From Conchocele bisecta (Eukaryota; Mollusca; Bivalvia; Lucinida; Thyasiridae): 64,000 nt of DNA. The notes beneath the pieces were generated by a model. The model saw nothing but the letters and a program-made list of their open reading frames with translations. It was not told where the DNA came from and ran no database searches. The stretch is taken from positions 43,558,242 to 43,622,241 of the forward strand of contig CM055277.1 in NCBI GenBank assembly GCA_029237695.1, read 5' to 3'. A program made the position numbers and the translations under genes. Below are positions 58,001 through 64,000 of this stretch, piece by piece (positions within the stretch are counted from its first letter, which is position 1; every line of letters begins with the position of its first letter).

Positions 58001-60820
58001 AACTACCACGAGTGTGTGTCTCAGTAATGATGGATTAACAGTTGAGATGTGTACACTCACATCGCCCAATCTGAAAGGTAGAATACATGCTATGAACAAA
58101 AATATGGCTCAACATTTTTACCAGCATATTATCTTAAAGACTGGTGGGAATGACTAACTACTCAAAATCCATTCTGGAAGTCAGACATCGTCCATTTCGC
58201 GCACTTGCAGGTTATAATTACTCCCCACCCCCTGTTGAAGAGAGCAGAGGGAAGGCTGACCTGTTTTCCTATATAACTTAATAATTTCTGAACACTTATA
58301 ATAACTAATTCTCAAATTTTGAGAATGTTTAAATGCAAATTTATAATGTTGGATGGTAAATAGAAAATATTCTTGTGTTTGTTTAGTATTTACATTGTAC
58401 TAACAACAACATTTTCTGTTGTGAATACGATGTATCGGAGAGTGAAATCTACCCTGGGTGACACATGGATGTTACCAGAGTGATCTGCAGAACTGCGTTT
58501 CCGCAACGTCAATGGTGTCGTTAGCAGAATCTATTCGTTCGCATCTTGCAGGCGATGACAGATGGGTCCCGGTGACGACACCATCTGCCCCTTCACGATT
58601 TACGGAGGTTTCGGTAAATGGCTAGTTCGGTAAATTGATAATATAGTGTGAATTGTTCGGAGATTTTGTTAAAAAGGATTATTATAGTATAATTGATCAA
58701 TGATGAATGGCTAACAATAGGATAACATGGCAAAGTGTGACCAAACAATGTAATTACCTGATTATTACATCTTTGATCACGATTTTGCCATATTGGCCTG
58801 TCATTTGTTTGGGTATTTATATTTTGTCTTTGTAAAAGTTAATCTTTTTGTGTATTGTGCATTTTCAGTTACCGATGGATGAATGTCTCCAGGTCATGGA
58901 ACACAACAAAATGAACCAAGTCAAAATACAGATAGCACCTGTGCGAACAGTGTAGATCCTATTATGGACTATTGGTTTGCATTCTGATCAGGATCTCCAC
59001 TTACGAGTAACGAATCACGACACATACATAAATCACATTTATCCAGCACATTTAACATTAATATAAAACACTATATGCAGATAGCACGTGGTTTGTCTAA
59101 TCAGTCAATACACATTTCAATAGAATATATCATTCAGGCTTACCGGTTTGAATTTAAATATGCACTAATTGGCTCAACTCAATCCATTTATCATACGATT
59201 CTCTAACTTCGATAGCCGCACAGATTCGAGGCCATTTTTATTTTCTCGTTCTATCGCGAGATTTACGGGTTACGTCACTTCCATTACACTTGTGTGTTCA
59301 ACCGAAGCCAGATGAAAGGTCACAAATGCCAAGTTAGAAAAATGCGATTGAAACAGGACTAATACATTGCCAAACAACACAACACACCTAAATGTTGTGT
59401 TTTCCATTAATCCCATTAACCCCCTCCATTAAAATCCGTATTTAGATAGGAAAACTTACACATAAATGAGTTCGCTTGAACCTGTATGTTGTTTACATGT
59501 TTATCAATGGAGGTCATGTAATATTTGTAGGTAGAAAGGCACTAATAATGTAGGAATATGGATTTTCATTCAGTCACCACCTTATCCTATTTTTTTTTAA
59601 ATTTTACTCACTTTTAAGTTCGTCCACATCAGTTCAATACCTCCATTTATCAGCAGATATATGTAAACTGGTCTCTGTTTTTGTTATTCCCATTGTGGAC
59701 GAGTACCACATGCAGAAGGGATTGAAATGTCTTACTCTAAAAATAGACATTACCACTTTAAAAAAGTATTAAAACCAACAAGTTGAAACTTCATATTGTT
59801 TAATTTGTTTAATCTAGCAAATTATATTTTCCAAGTTGGCAATCGTTTGTCTAATCATTTAAGTTCGAAACAATATGTATCGTGAACGCAATGGTACATT
59901 ATGCAGACACAATTTGTGGTATTTTCCAACCGGGCACCTGCACCGGAAGAGCATATGACGTCATAGGGTCAGAGGTCGCGACCTTTCACGGTAAGCTGGA
60001 GGCGGCCATTTGTAGACGAGCGTGTTTTGAAAGTAAACAATTGCATTTCTCCGTGCTTTTGAAGCCAGGAAACGCAATATATATATACAGATAATTGGAT
60101 TATATTTGCATGTAACTAATAAAAAACGTTTATACTCTATTATTTATTACGTATGTTGTTTAATATCGTTAGAGTCTCGAATTATGAGCAGTCCAGGATA
60201 CTTTTAAACGCTATGCGCACATGCCTTAATTACTCTATTGTTCTATTGTATCATTTAACCGAAACCTCCGAACAATTCACACTATAATATCAATTTACCG
60301 ATCTGGTAATTTACCAAAACATCCGGTATCCCCCTTCACAACCCGGATAAAATATGCACAATCAGCAAATTTTGTATTGAAATGGTGGAACCAGTAAGTT
60401 GTGCAAAACAATGGGACATATCCCAGCTAAATCATAGCTTGATACCGTTCTAATCTGGTGATAAGCCTCAGTATTGAGCATATACCAGTATACTGGCAAA
60501 AGCAAAAAGTAATTTGTCGGTAGTCAAACAGAGACATTTCAGCGGCCCATTTCAGTACTGTCAGCAGATTTGTAACATTATGTATAGATAGATATAAACG
60601 TGTGGGTGGGGCACATCTGACCTTGCCATTTTACACAAATTGTGATATTTTACCAGGCATATGCAATTAATGAACTGTCATTTAACATATATTAGATATT
60701 CATGCTAGTAGGGCGAGAATGTTGGGTCCTTACAGTGAGAGAGTCGTCTACAACCAACGGGATCTGACGTCTCTCAAACTGATAATCTTCGGAACGGCAA
60801 ACAGCTATCAACTTGGCCAT
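33845..60820 (-). CDS. GGNBP2: GGNBP2 orthologue (gametogenetin-binding protein 2), 13 coding exons, complete
   Basis: Thirteen exons joined by hand give a 1992-nt reading frame: 663 residues plus TGA, against about 697 in the human protein. All junctions are GT-AG and phases agree across every intron. Recognisable conserved blocks in order: N-terminal AVCRSEDYQFERRQIPL (about 6-22), VPCVGCRRSVERLF (about 87-100), PKSKKNKRC with LHSLE, DIWDLLSQECREEVVL (about 180-195), GYCPALYEGLRCCP and HIHMLCDTDFIAHLIG (about 245-270), DIAQEEVLTCLGIH and EEQTWQILFYLGVDAL (about 290-335), a lysine/arginine-rich stretch (about 365-382, a likely nuclear signal), DIGYSSGLDGCES (about 495) and an acidic SCSSDDEE block near the C terminus. 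The vertebrate protein binds gametogenetin and is linked to spermatogenesis and placental growth; its molecular activity is poorly defined. Paired cysteines (CIDC, CVGC, CSEC) suggest zinc binding, which is inference. The coding span is complete; UTR ends are not visible with certainty. Confidence 0.95.
34259..34772. repeat. Family L dispersed repeat inserted in a SINE, GGNBP2 intron 12
   Basis: Contains two units of about 190 bp with TTTGACCTTG, ATATGGATGATG and AGTTTCAAG words, and ends CTCGCTTTCCGCAAGCGGGC. It separates two halves of an S1 SINE. Relatives at 43357-43840 and 51885-52135. Confidence 0.6.
34993..35085 (-). CDS. GGNBP2: GGNBP2 coding exon 12
   Basis: The acceptor is TGTTTCCAG and the donor GTAACT. 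It contributes 31 complete codons, CDDYFIPKTCTGDCSQQGQ then YKMTYSLEDMLE, in phase 0 at both ends. The final LEDMLE resembles the SLVELLDE segment just before the acidic C-terminal block in vertebrates. Confidence 0.88.
35865..37000. repeat. 190-bp tandem repeat, six units, in intron 11
   Basis: The word GGCTAAGTTAAAAAGG recurs at 36069, 36260, 36450, 36642 and 36832, with a first diverged unit at 35874, giving a period of 190-195 bp. Each unit carries AAGGTGCACATCTTCAATA, GAAGACGTGTGTATAG and GTTGTGTACACAAACT. The last unit runs into a GC-rich CCGCCCGCC stretch. Confidence 0.9.
37075..37381. mobile_element. Family A palindromic MITE, copy 1 (intron 11)
   Basis: Arms CAGTAGCC...TGCAAAGTATACTT and the complement ending GGCTACTG, with a GTATAATTATTATACT centre; diverged from the other copies. 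Confidence 0.75.
37848..37954 (-). CDS. GGNBP2: GGNBP2 coding exon 11
   Basis: The acceptor is TGTGTGTAG and the donor GTACTC. The 107 nt encode DDHVCNRERSNERCPMSELS and end PPSDANK. Conservation is low and the call rests on phase and flanking exons. The stop-free frame and consensus splice sites support it. Confidence 0.8.
38366..38507. mobile_element. Foldback element, GGNBP2 intron 10
   Basis: Arms AGAATAGTAGGTTAGTGCC and GGCACTAACCTACTATTCT extend about 60 bp each through ATGGGAAAA and AACGGGATG. Confidence 0.7.
38703..38829. mobile_element. Half of a family B MITE abutting the exon 10 donor
   Basis: Starts at the family centre TGCTCAATAAATGTAAATCC and ends GTTTAGTGAAACACCC. The exon 10 splice donor is at 38834-38839, within about 10 bp. 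Confidence 0.65.
38840..39019 (-). CDS. GGNBP2: GGNBP2 coding exon 10
   Basis: The acceptor is CCGCGAGCAG and the donor GTAGGT. It encodes TRNGVGGPSPGTKPPLQLG and then DDIGYSSGLDGCESCSM and SDIVCSDSICTGLD. The YSSGLDGCES block corresponds to the conserved CGYSSSMEGSE-type motif of vertebrate GGNBP2. Confidence 0.88.
39237..39500. mobile_element. Family A palindromic MITE, copy 2 (intron 9), right end damaged
   Basis: The left arm starts CCAGTAGCCGATTTC. The centre is the ATTATCACAGCC/GGCTGTGATAAT hairpin variant. The right arm ends irregularly at about 39500. Confidence 0.75.
39652..40010 (-). mobile_element. SINE S1, GGNBP2 intron 9
   Basis: TTTGTTTGTTTATTGG tract at left, CTATCAACAGCTAAGGTCAT, GGTGCCAGGTCCATGCCAC, and CCCATCGCATTCTCCCACC at the right end. 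Other S1 copies are at 42780-43225 (split), 34145-34940 (split), 55127-55625 and 55960-56290. Confidence 0.7.
40774..40945 (-). CDS. GGNBP2: GGNBP2 coding exon 9 (Cys/Ser-rich)
   Basis: The acceptor is GTGTTTCAG and the donor GTACGA. It encodes CDNSVCNKSKKVPQSCSRPC followed by a serine-rich stretch ending RKPLSI. This region is weakly conserved, but phase and cysteine spacing fit. The remnant of a family B MITE ends about 30 bp from the donor. Confidence 0.85.
41002..41357. mobile_element. Family J element, copy 2 (356 bp), GGNBP2 intron 8
   Basis: Same structure as 4551-4902, flanked by ATT on both sides (40999-41001, 41358-41360). It lies within 60 bp of the exon 9 acceptor. Confidence 0.8.
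41553..41857. mobile_element. Family A palindromic MITE, copy 3 (intron 8)
   Basis: Left TGTAGCCTATTTCACC, right GATGAAATCGGCTACTGG, and centre TTATCACAGCCATTTTGGCT with full arms. Confidence 0.8.
41934..42135 (-). mobile_element. SINE S2 (tRNA-like head), GGNBP2 intron 8
   Basis: Read on the minus strand, the right end forms a tRNA-like region: TTAGAACACCTGACTTCCAA, then CCGGAGGTTGTGGGTTGAAA. The anticodon-like loop CTTCCAA resembles tRNA-Gly(TCC). Further copies at 27780-27985, 44920-45098, 50685 (split) and 56335-56513. Confidence 0.6.
42272..42472 (-). CDS. GGNBP2: GGNBP2 coding exon 8 (coiled/basic region)
   Basis: The acceptor is CCACCATAG and the donor GTGAGT. The 201 nt in phase 0 encode MALERKRGVSNLELMCEELL, then EEERVKEQRQEKKRQKRKKK and an acidic EDDDEEER tail. 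Charge distribution suggests a helical, possibly coiled-coil segment with a nuclear localisation signal. The opposite strand has a leucine/serine-rich open frame that is only the shadow of this exon. Confidence 0.92.
42852..43164. mobile_element. Family A palindromic MITE, copy 4 (intron 7), inside a SINE
   Basis: Left flank GAGAGCCAAAC and right flank GTCTACATTTGGG are the two halves of an S1 SINE whose consensus reads CCAAACCAGGTCTCC. The insertion point is therefore a CAG trinucleotide. Confidence 0.8.
43501..43540. repeat. Poly-G run in family L copy
   Basis: About 30 near-contiguous G residues. Length is unreliable in any sequencing method; proline-rich frames on the other strand are artefacts. 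Confidence 0.8.
43852..44074. mobile_element. Family D MITE, GGNBP2 intron 7
   Basis: Short TTAACCC/GGGTTAA termini, GTCGTCTGCTG and CAGCAGACGAC subterminal words, and an inner palindrome GAGAATCGTCTCCAGTGGAG (about 43950-43985). Confidence 0.7.
44676..44902. mobile_element. Family C MITE, complete copy, GGNBP2 intron 7
   Basis: TGTGACTGGAGAAAAGG and TTTCTTCAGTCACA are inverted termini; the interior includes CCTGATCAGACTGTGCG and ATCTGGATCTACACTGG. Partial copies occur at 26545, 35105, 38157 and 49990/50460. Confidence 0.7.
45135..45312 (-). CDS. GGNBP2: GGNBP2 coding exon 7
   Basis: The acceptor is GTATTTGCAG. The 178 nt encode RRDRHAKTLDIAQEEVLTCL, then GIHTYERLHKIWQKL and EEQTWQILFYLGVDALKQ, ending SFE in phase 0. 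The donor GTTCGTG is weak. It is accepted because GAG followed by exon 8 ATGGCGCTG restores the family's sequence, where a methionine follows SFE. Confidence 0.92.
45951..46024. repeat. Near-perfect 74-bp palindrome in exon-fragment unit 1
   Basis: The arms run from TATCAGGCTCAGCTC to GAGCTGAGCCTGATA and meet at CCTTGCCAAGG, with one mismatch. The same palindrome recurs at 46141-46214 in the next unit. The later units carry only one arm-like sequence. Confidence 0.8.
46141..46214. repeat. Near-perfect 74-bp palindrome in exon-fragment unit 2
   Basis: Same sequence and structure as 45951-46024, 190 bp away, so it was copied with the array unit. Confidence 0.8.
46421..46498 (-). other. Duplicated exon 6 fragment with intact splice edges (third intact copy)
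   Basis: The 78-nt open block has the same AG acceptor edge and GTACGTG donor as the copies at 46808 and 46989. It sits next to older copies towards exon 7 whose frame is broken by a 5-bp loss. Confidence 0.45.
46808..46885 (-). other. Duplicated exon 6 fragment with intact splice edges (second intact copy)
   Basis: It appears identical over the 78-nt block to the copy at 46989-47066, with the same AG before it and GTACGTG donor after it. The coding frame is open and in phase with exon 6. Confidence 0.45.
46989..47066 (-). other. Duplicated exon 6 fragment with intact splice edges (candidate cassette exon)
   Basis: A 78-nt block is preceded by GATATCAG and followed by GTACGTG on the minus strand. 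Read in the phase left by exon 6, it encodes 26 codons without a stop, including HIHTLCDTDFIAHLIG and RAEPELMG. Its length is a multiple of three and phase is 2 at both ends, so inclusion would be in frame. Whether it is ever spliced in cannot be told from sequence. Confidence 0.45.
47118..49706. repeat. Satellite-bearing element of about 2.6 kb, units of about 158 bp
   Basis: About 15 imperfect units contain TTGGTTAAGGTTTTTAGTC, a TACTTGGACAACTT segment and TTTGACCTTGACCTACATT. The flanks share AGCTCGACTA in opposite orientation (about 47115 and 49672). The element interrupts the exon-fragment array: the left flank stops at GAAGGACTTTTT and the right flank resumes at TTTACTTAGGAATTCC. Several one-base gains between 47330 and 47560 may be sequencing error. 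Confidence 0.8.
49764..49967 (-). CDS. GGNBP2: GGNBP2 coding exon 6 (parent of the intron 6 exon-fragment array)
   Basis: The acceptor is GGTTTCAG and the donor GTACGTG. The 204 nt encode FCSECKSKVLRAYSILVGDL, then GYCPALYEGLRCCPQE, then HIHMLCDTDFIAHLIG and RAEPELMG. Its 3' third plus the donor is duplicated at least seven times between 45861 and 47066. The copies lie downstream in transcript order, between exon 6 and exon 7. Confidence 0.93.
50039..50330. mobile_element. Family A palindromic MITE, copy 5 (intron 5)
   Basis: Left CCAGTAGCTTATTTCACC, right GTGAAATCGGCTACTGG; inserted between two parts of a family C element (about 49990 and 50460). Confidence 0.8.
50712..50965. mobile_element. 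Family F MITE inserted at TTAA in a SINE (piggyBac-like), GGNBP2 intron 5
   Basis: The ends TTAACTCTCTGCATGC and GCATGCAAAGAGTTAA include a duplicated TTAA. The flanks CCCACCAATAG and GGTATGAGA join to the S2 SINE consensus (CCAACAGCTAAGGTCAT). TTAA target choice is the hallmark of piggyBac-type transposition. Confidence 0.75.
51209..51319 (-). CDS. GGNBP2: GGNBP2 coding exon 5
   Basis: The acceptor is GTATTGCAG and the donor GTACGTG. The 111 nt encode WIDIWDLLSQECREEVVLVD and end YLRKH, one of the best conserved regions of GGNBP2. Confidence 0.93.
51386..51677. mobile_element. Family A palindromic MITE, copy 6 (intron 4)
   Basis: Left CAGTAGCCTATTTCACC at 51386, right GAAATAGGCTACAG; begins 67 bp from the exon 5 acceptor, next to a TACATTACATGCAA microsatellite. 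Confidence 0.8.
52134..52542. mobile_element. Family H MITE, GGNBP2 intron 4
   Basis: Near-identical in layout to 33350-33742 but inverted: CTCCAGATAAGGAATTAG at left and ACGCAGCTTATCTGG at right, with the GTCTTGGCATTTCATTAG palindromic core. Confidence 0.75.
52564..52811. mobile_element. Family D MITE, GGNBP2 intron 4
   Basis: Termini TTAACCCTTACACCACTA and TAGTGGTCTAAGGGTTA, GTCGTCTGCTG inside both ends, inner core CATTTCCATTGGAAATG, and a duplicated CATGCTTTGACAGCACTTTA segment. Confidence 0.75.
52994..53227. mobile_element. Family G MITE, GGNBP2 intron 4
   Basis: Termini TTAACCCTTTCAACACCA and TGGTGTTGAAAGGGTTAA are a clean inverted repeat. The core is GAGCCGGCTCGTAACGAGCC. Confidence 0.75.
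53349..53638. mobile_element. Family A palindromic MITE, copy 7, inside family H
   Basis: Left CTGTAGCCAATTTCACC, right AAAATAGGCTACTG. It splits the terminal repeat CAGAGCTCCAGATAAG of a family H MITE after CTCC. Confidence 0.8.
53697..54630. mobile_element. Non-autonomous Tc1/mariner-type element with TA duplication
   Basis: Inverted termini CACTGCAGCTCCATTATAAC and GTTATAATGGAGCTGCAGTG, flanked by TA at 53695-53696 and 54631-54632. The homologous uninterrupted sequence in the copy at 56744 reads ACAAATGTACTATTGATT at the insertion point. No transposase frame is visible. TA targeting and the termini suggest a pogo/Tigger-like origin. Confidence 0.8.
54939..55037 (-). CDS. GGNBP2: GGNBP2 coding exon 4
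   Basis: The acceptor is ACATTTCAG and the donor GTAAGT. The 99 nt encode SVDAIPKSKKNKRCNLHSLE and HKTKTTA, a basic segment typical of the family. Phase 2 at both ends. Confidence 0.92.
55432..55542. mobile_element. 111-bp perfect-arm hairpin MITE with TA duplication (Tc1/mariner-like)
   Basis: The arms CAGTGGGGTCAGC and GCTGACCCCACTG extend about 45 bp to AACGAACACGACAGGTT. Flanked by TA at 55430-55431 and 55543-55544. Inserted in an S1 SINE in intron 3. Confidence 0.8.
55674..55956. mobile_element. Family J element, copy 3 (283 bp, shortened hairpin), GGNBP2 intron 3
   Basis: Flanked by ATT on both sides (55671-55673, 55957-55959). The hairpin lacks its central portion. It sits between a TTTGTTTGTTT tract and a S1-type GTGTTTAAAGGCC, so it split a SINE end. 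Confidence 0.8.
56576..56719 (-). CDS. GGNBP2: GGNBP2 coding exon 3
   Basis: The acceptor is ATCTTTCAG and the donor GTAAGAG. The exon encodes SVERLFNQLVQSQHRALEPL and continues to LYSLFYIH, matching the conserved block after the CVGC motif. A MITE (family H) begins only 25 bp upstream of the acceptor, at 56744. Confidence 0.92.
56744..56930. mobile_element. Family H MITE, truncated, GGNBP2 intron 2
   Basis: Starts CAGAGCTCCAGATAAG 25 bp upstream of the exon 3 acceptor and shares ATATTTCAAATTCAATGC and TAAATAGGGAACAAATGATA with the copy at 53341. The right part is cut off by family C-like sequence. Confidence 0.65.
57189..57385 (-). CDS. GGNBP2: GGNBP2 coding exon 2
   Basis: The acceptor TTTTTCAG precedes MVVQFADKCIDCKR and the donor is GTAATT. 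It encodes residues 30-94 plus two bases. It holds CIDC and LVPCVGCR, candidate metal-binding cysteine pairs. It starts in phase 0 and leaves AG to complete serine with exon 3. Confidence 0.93.
57461..58007. mobile_element. Element with about 110-bp inverted repeats, GGNBP2 intron 1
   Basis: The left arm GGTAGTTGCGAACAGTAACT (57461) and right arm ending AGTTACTGCTCGCAACTACC (58007) continue through GTAGCCAGAGTTA and CAGATTCGCACTT. It starts 76 bp upstream of exon 2. Confidence 0.7.
58607..60330. mobile_element. 1.7-kb element with diverged inverted termini, GGNBP2 intron 1
   Basis: AATTGATAATATAGTGTGAA at 58636 is the reverse complement of TTCACACTATAATATCAATT at 60276, with one mismatch, and the match continues about 35 bp on either side (CGGAGGTTTCGGTAAAT). 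No transposase frame is visible inside. Confidence 0.65.
60734..60820 (-). CDS. GGNBP2: GGNBP2 coding exon 1 (start codon)
   Basis: The ATG at 60820-60818 opens MAKLIAVCRSEDYQF, matching the conserved N terminus of the family. The exon encodes residues 1-29 and ends in phase 0 at ACT followed by the donor GTAAGG. This start was chosen because it gives the family's usual N terminus. Confidence 0.93.
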
Positions 60821-61171
60821 TTCTCCGCCTCAAACAACACGTTAAAATATTCAGAAATAGGACACAACGATATTCAACAAAATATAGATCTTTGACAGCA
60901 TGAGAACCGTTATAGTTCGACGGTTTTGGGACAGACTTTTTGCCCCATACAGGAATTGCTTTGCCTCCAAGTTGTGGAGCCTAACAACACAGCCACAATT
61001 GTTTCTGCTTCCGCATATGTCAAAATTGAAAATTGAATAAACAGGTAATTCATTGATAAAATGTTGACAAAAACATAATAGACAAAGCGTTAGTAGTTTG
61101 TATTTCCAATATTTATCTAAGACATAGTTTATTTTAATAAATAGTTACATAGTGGCGCGCAAGGTTACAAA
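60821..61171. promoter_or_regulatory. Presumed 5' UTR and promoter region of GGNBP2
   Basis: 350 bp between the GGNBP2 ATG and the divergent frame. No TATA box at an obvious position; AT-rich with a mixed centre. The call rests only on position. Confidence 0.35.
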
Positions 61172-61357
61172 ATGGACGATTCGAAAGTAGTTTCGTTACG
61201 TAAGAGTGCCACCTATCGCAAGGTGCGTGTTCAGGGGAGAAAACAACATGTGGCAGACAAGTTCGTTCACTGTGCAAGTCGTCTAGCAAGTATAAGACAA
61301 GTATATGCGTATATGACTGCCATTTTCACTGCAGTCGACGTCACCCAATGGGCATAG
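61172..61357 (+). CDS. Hypothetical divergent first exon or chance frame
   Basis: A 61-codon frame opens MDDSKVVSLRKSATYRKVRV 352 bp from the GGNBP2 start on the opposite strand. I do not recognise it. Two GT words that could be donors follow at about 61290 (GTATAAG) and 61300 (GTATATG). The frame then runs into the minisatellite. It could be exon 1 of a gene sharing a bidirectional promoter with GGNBP2, or chance. Confidence 0.2.
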   Translation: MDDSKVVSLRKSATYRKVRVQGRKQHVADKFVHCASRLASIRQVYAYMTAIFTAVDVTQWA

Positions 61358-64000
61358 GTAAATACGGCAGTGGTGTGACGTCAGGCTAGACAGTAGGTAA
61401 CTACGGCAGAGGTGCAACGTCAGGCTAGACAGTAGGTATAACTACGGCAGTGGTGTAACGTCAGGCTAGCCAATATGTAACTACGGCAGAGGGGCAACGT
61501 CAGGCTAGACAATATGTAAATACGGCAGAGGTACAACGTCAGGCTAGACAATATGTAACCACGGCGGTAGTGTAACGTCAGGCTAGAGAATAGGTATTTA
61601 CGACAGTGGTGTACTGTCAGATTAGGCAATATGTAACTACGGCGGTGGTGTAACGTCAGGCTAGACAATATGCAACAATGGCAGTGGCGTAGCGTCGGGC
61701 TAGACAATAGGTAACTATGGCAGTGGCGTAACGTCGGGCTAGACAATATGTATAACTACGGCAGTGGTGTAATGTCAGATTAGGAAATATTTTCTTAAGG
61801 CAGACTAGACAATAGGTGAGTACGGCAGTGGTGTAACGTCATATTATACAATAGGTAACTACGGCGGTGGTGTAACGTCAGGCTAGACAATATGTAACTA
61901 CGACGGTAGTGTAACGACAGGCTAGACAATAGGTATACTACGACAGTGGTGTAACGTCAGGCTAGACAATAGGTAACTACGGCGGTGGTGTAACGTCAGG
62001 CTAGAAAATATGTAACCACGGCGGTAGTGTAACGTCAGGCTAGACAATAGGTAACTACGGTGGTAGTGTAACGTCAGGCTAGACAATAGGTAAATACGGC
62101 AGTGGTGTGACGTCAGGCTAGACAATATGTAACTACGGCAGAGGTGCAACGTCAGGCTAGACAGTAGGTAACTACGGCAGTGGTGTAACGTCAGGCTAGA
62201 CAATATGTAACTATAGCAGAGGTGCAACGTCAGGCTAGAAAATATGTAAATACGGCAGAGGTACAACGTCAGGCTAGACAATATGTAACCACGGCGGTAG
62301 TGTAACGTCAGGCTAGACAATAGGTAACTACGGCAGTGGTGTAATGTCAGATTAGGCAATATGTAACTACGGCGGTGGTGTAACTTCAGGCTAGACAGTA
62401 TGCAACAATGGCAATGGCGTAACGTCGGGCTAGACAATAGGTAACTATGGCAGTGGCATAACGTCGGGCTAGACAATATTTATAACTACGGCAGTGGTGT
62501 AATGCCTTATTAGGAAATATTTACTTACGGCAGACTAGACAATAGGTGAGTACGGCAGTGGTGTAACGTCAGACTAGACAATAGGTAACAACGGCCGTGG
62601 TGTAACGTCAGGCTAGACAATATGTAACTACGGCGGTAATAACGTCAGGCTAGACAATAGGTATACTACGACAGTGGTGTAACGTCAGGCTAGACAATAG
62701 GTAACTACGGCGGTGGTGTAACGTCAGGCTAGACCATATGTAACCACGGCGGTAGTGTAACGTCAGGCTAGACAATAGGTAACTACGGCGGTAGCGTAAC
62801 GTCAGGCTAGACAATAGGTAAATACGGCAGTGGAGTGACGTCAGGCTAGACAATAGGTAACTACGGCAGAGGTGCAACGTCAGGCTAGACAGTAGGTAAC
62901 TACGGCAGTCGTGTAACGTTAGGCTAGACAATATGTAACTACGGCAGAGGTACAACGTCAGGCTAGACAATATGTAACTACGGCAGAGGTGCAACGTCAG
63001 GCTAGACAATATGTAACTACGGCAGAGGTGCAACGTCAGGCTAGACAATATGTAACAACGTCAGGCTAGACAATATGTAACTACGGCAGAGGTGCAACGT
63101 CAGGCTAGACAATATGTAACTACGGCAGAGGTGCAACGTCAGGCTAGACAATATGTAACTACGGCAGAGGTGTAACGTCAGGCTAGACAATATGTATCCA
63201 CGGCGGTAGTGTAACGTCAGGCTAGACAATAGGTAACTACGGCAGTGGTGTAATGTCAGATTAGGCAATATGTAACTACGGCGGTGATGTAACTTCAGGC
63301 TAGACAGTATGCAACAATGGCAATGGCGTAACGTCGGGCTAGACAATATGTAACTATGGCAGTGGCGTAACGTCGGGCTAGACAATACGTAACTACGGCA
63401 GTGGTGCAATGTCAGATTAGGAAATATGTACTTACGGCAGACTAGACAATAGGTGAGTACGGCAGTGGTGTAACGTCAGACTAGACAATAGGTAAATATG
63501 GCAGTGGTGTAACGTCAGATTAGGCAATATGTACTTACGACAGACTAGACAATAGGTGAGTACGGCAGTGGTGTAACGTCAGACTAGACAATAGGTGAGT
63601 ACGGCAGTGGTGTAACGTCAGACTAGACAATAGGTGAGTACGGCAGTGGTGTAACGTCAGACTAGACAATATGTAACTACGTCAGTGGTGTAACGTCAGA
63701 TTAGGCAATATGTAACTGCGGCAGTGGTGTAATGTCAGATTAGGCAATATGTACTTACAATAGACAATAGGTGAGTACGGCAGTGGTATAACGTCAGACT
63801 AGACAATAGGTAAATATGACAGTGGTGTAACGTTAGATTATGCAATATGTACTTACGGCAGACTAGACAATAGGTGGGTACGGCAGTGGTGTAACGTCGG
63901 ACTAGACAATAGGTAAATATGGCAGTGGTGTAACGTCAGATTAGGCCATATGTACTCACGGCAGACTAGACAATAGGTGAGTACGGCAGTGGTGTAACGT
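61357..64000. repeat. 39-bp minisatellite, block 6, running off the window
   Basis: Same family as blocks 1-5 but on the other side of GGNBP2. Units often read GCAGAGGTGCAACG or GGCGGTGGTG. A longer repeat is marked by CAACAATGGCA at about 61673, 62403 and 63312, and by a GGAAATAT break at about 61785, 62512 and 63420. Confidence 0.95.

Noticed and set aside
59882..60094. Plus-strand 70-codon frame
   Set aside because: Lies inside the 1.7-kb intronic element, with no homology I recognise and no splice support.
61420..63409. Minus-strand repeat frames on the right side (up to 184 codons)
   Set aside because: Same minisatellite artefact in block 6.

Overview
The window is animal nuclear DNA: AT-rich, dominated by tandem repeats and short non-autonomous transposons, with one recognisable gene split into 13 coding exons. 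The gene is an invertebrate orthologue of GGNBP2 (gametogenetin-binding protein 2). The dense palindromic MITEs, the SINEs with (CAAA)n tails and the satellite content suggest a mollusc, most likely a bivalve. That taxonomic call is an inference from repeat style and protein divergence; the sequence carries no species marker.

Layout. Positions 1-4902 are gene-free and hold nested foldback elements. Positions 4903-16305 hold a 39-bp minisatellite, interrupted by a repeated spacer of about 0.85 kb that carries a tRNA-Asn(GTT) gene. There are three copies of that spacer: the first tRNA looks intact and the next two are progressively decayed. Positions 16560-18726 are unique AT-rich spacer. Positions 18727-25327 hold the same minisatellite again, with higher-order units and one SINE insertion. 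Positions 25328-33844 are an intergenic stretch full of nested MITEs and SINEs.

Positions 33845-60820 (minus strand) hold the GGNBP2 orthologue: 13 coding exons, 1992 nt, 663 residues. Every junction uses GT-AG and keeps phase. About 25 kb of intron is mostly repeats. These include seven copies of one palindromic MITE, a 190-bp tandem array (intron 11), a roughly 158-bp satellite element (intron 6) and a tandem array made from the 3' part of exon 6 with its splice donor (intron 6). Positions 60821-61356 are the upstream region. Positions 61357-64000 return to the 39-bp minisatellite and run off the window.

The most unusual item is the intron 6 array. Three of its units hold an uninterrupted 78-nt block with an AG before it and GTACGTG after it. 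The block has the same phase as exon 6, so including it would add 26 residues in frame. Second is the tRNA-bearing minisatellite itself, whose 39-bp period leaves a stop-poor 13-residue frame on the minus strand. Those frames have no ATG and are not called as genes.

Several insertions can be dated relative to each other because target-site duplications or empty sites are visible. No prokaryotic gene, CRISPR array or intact transposase was found.
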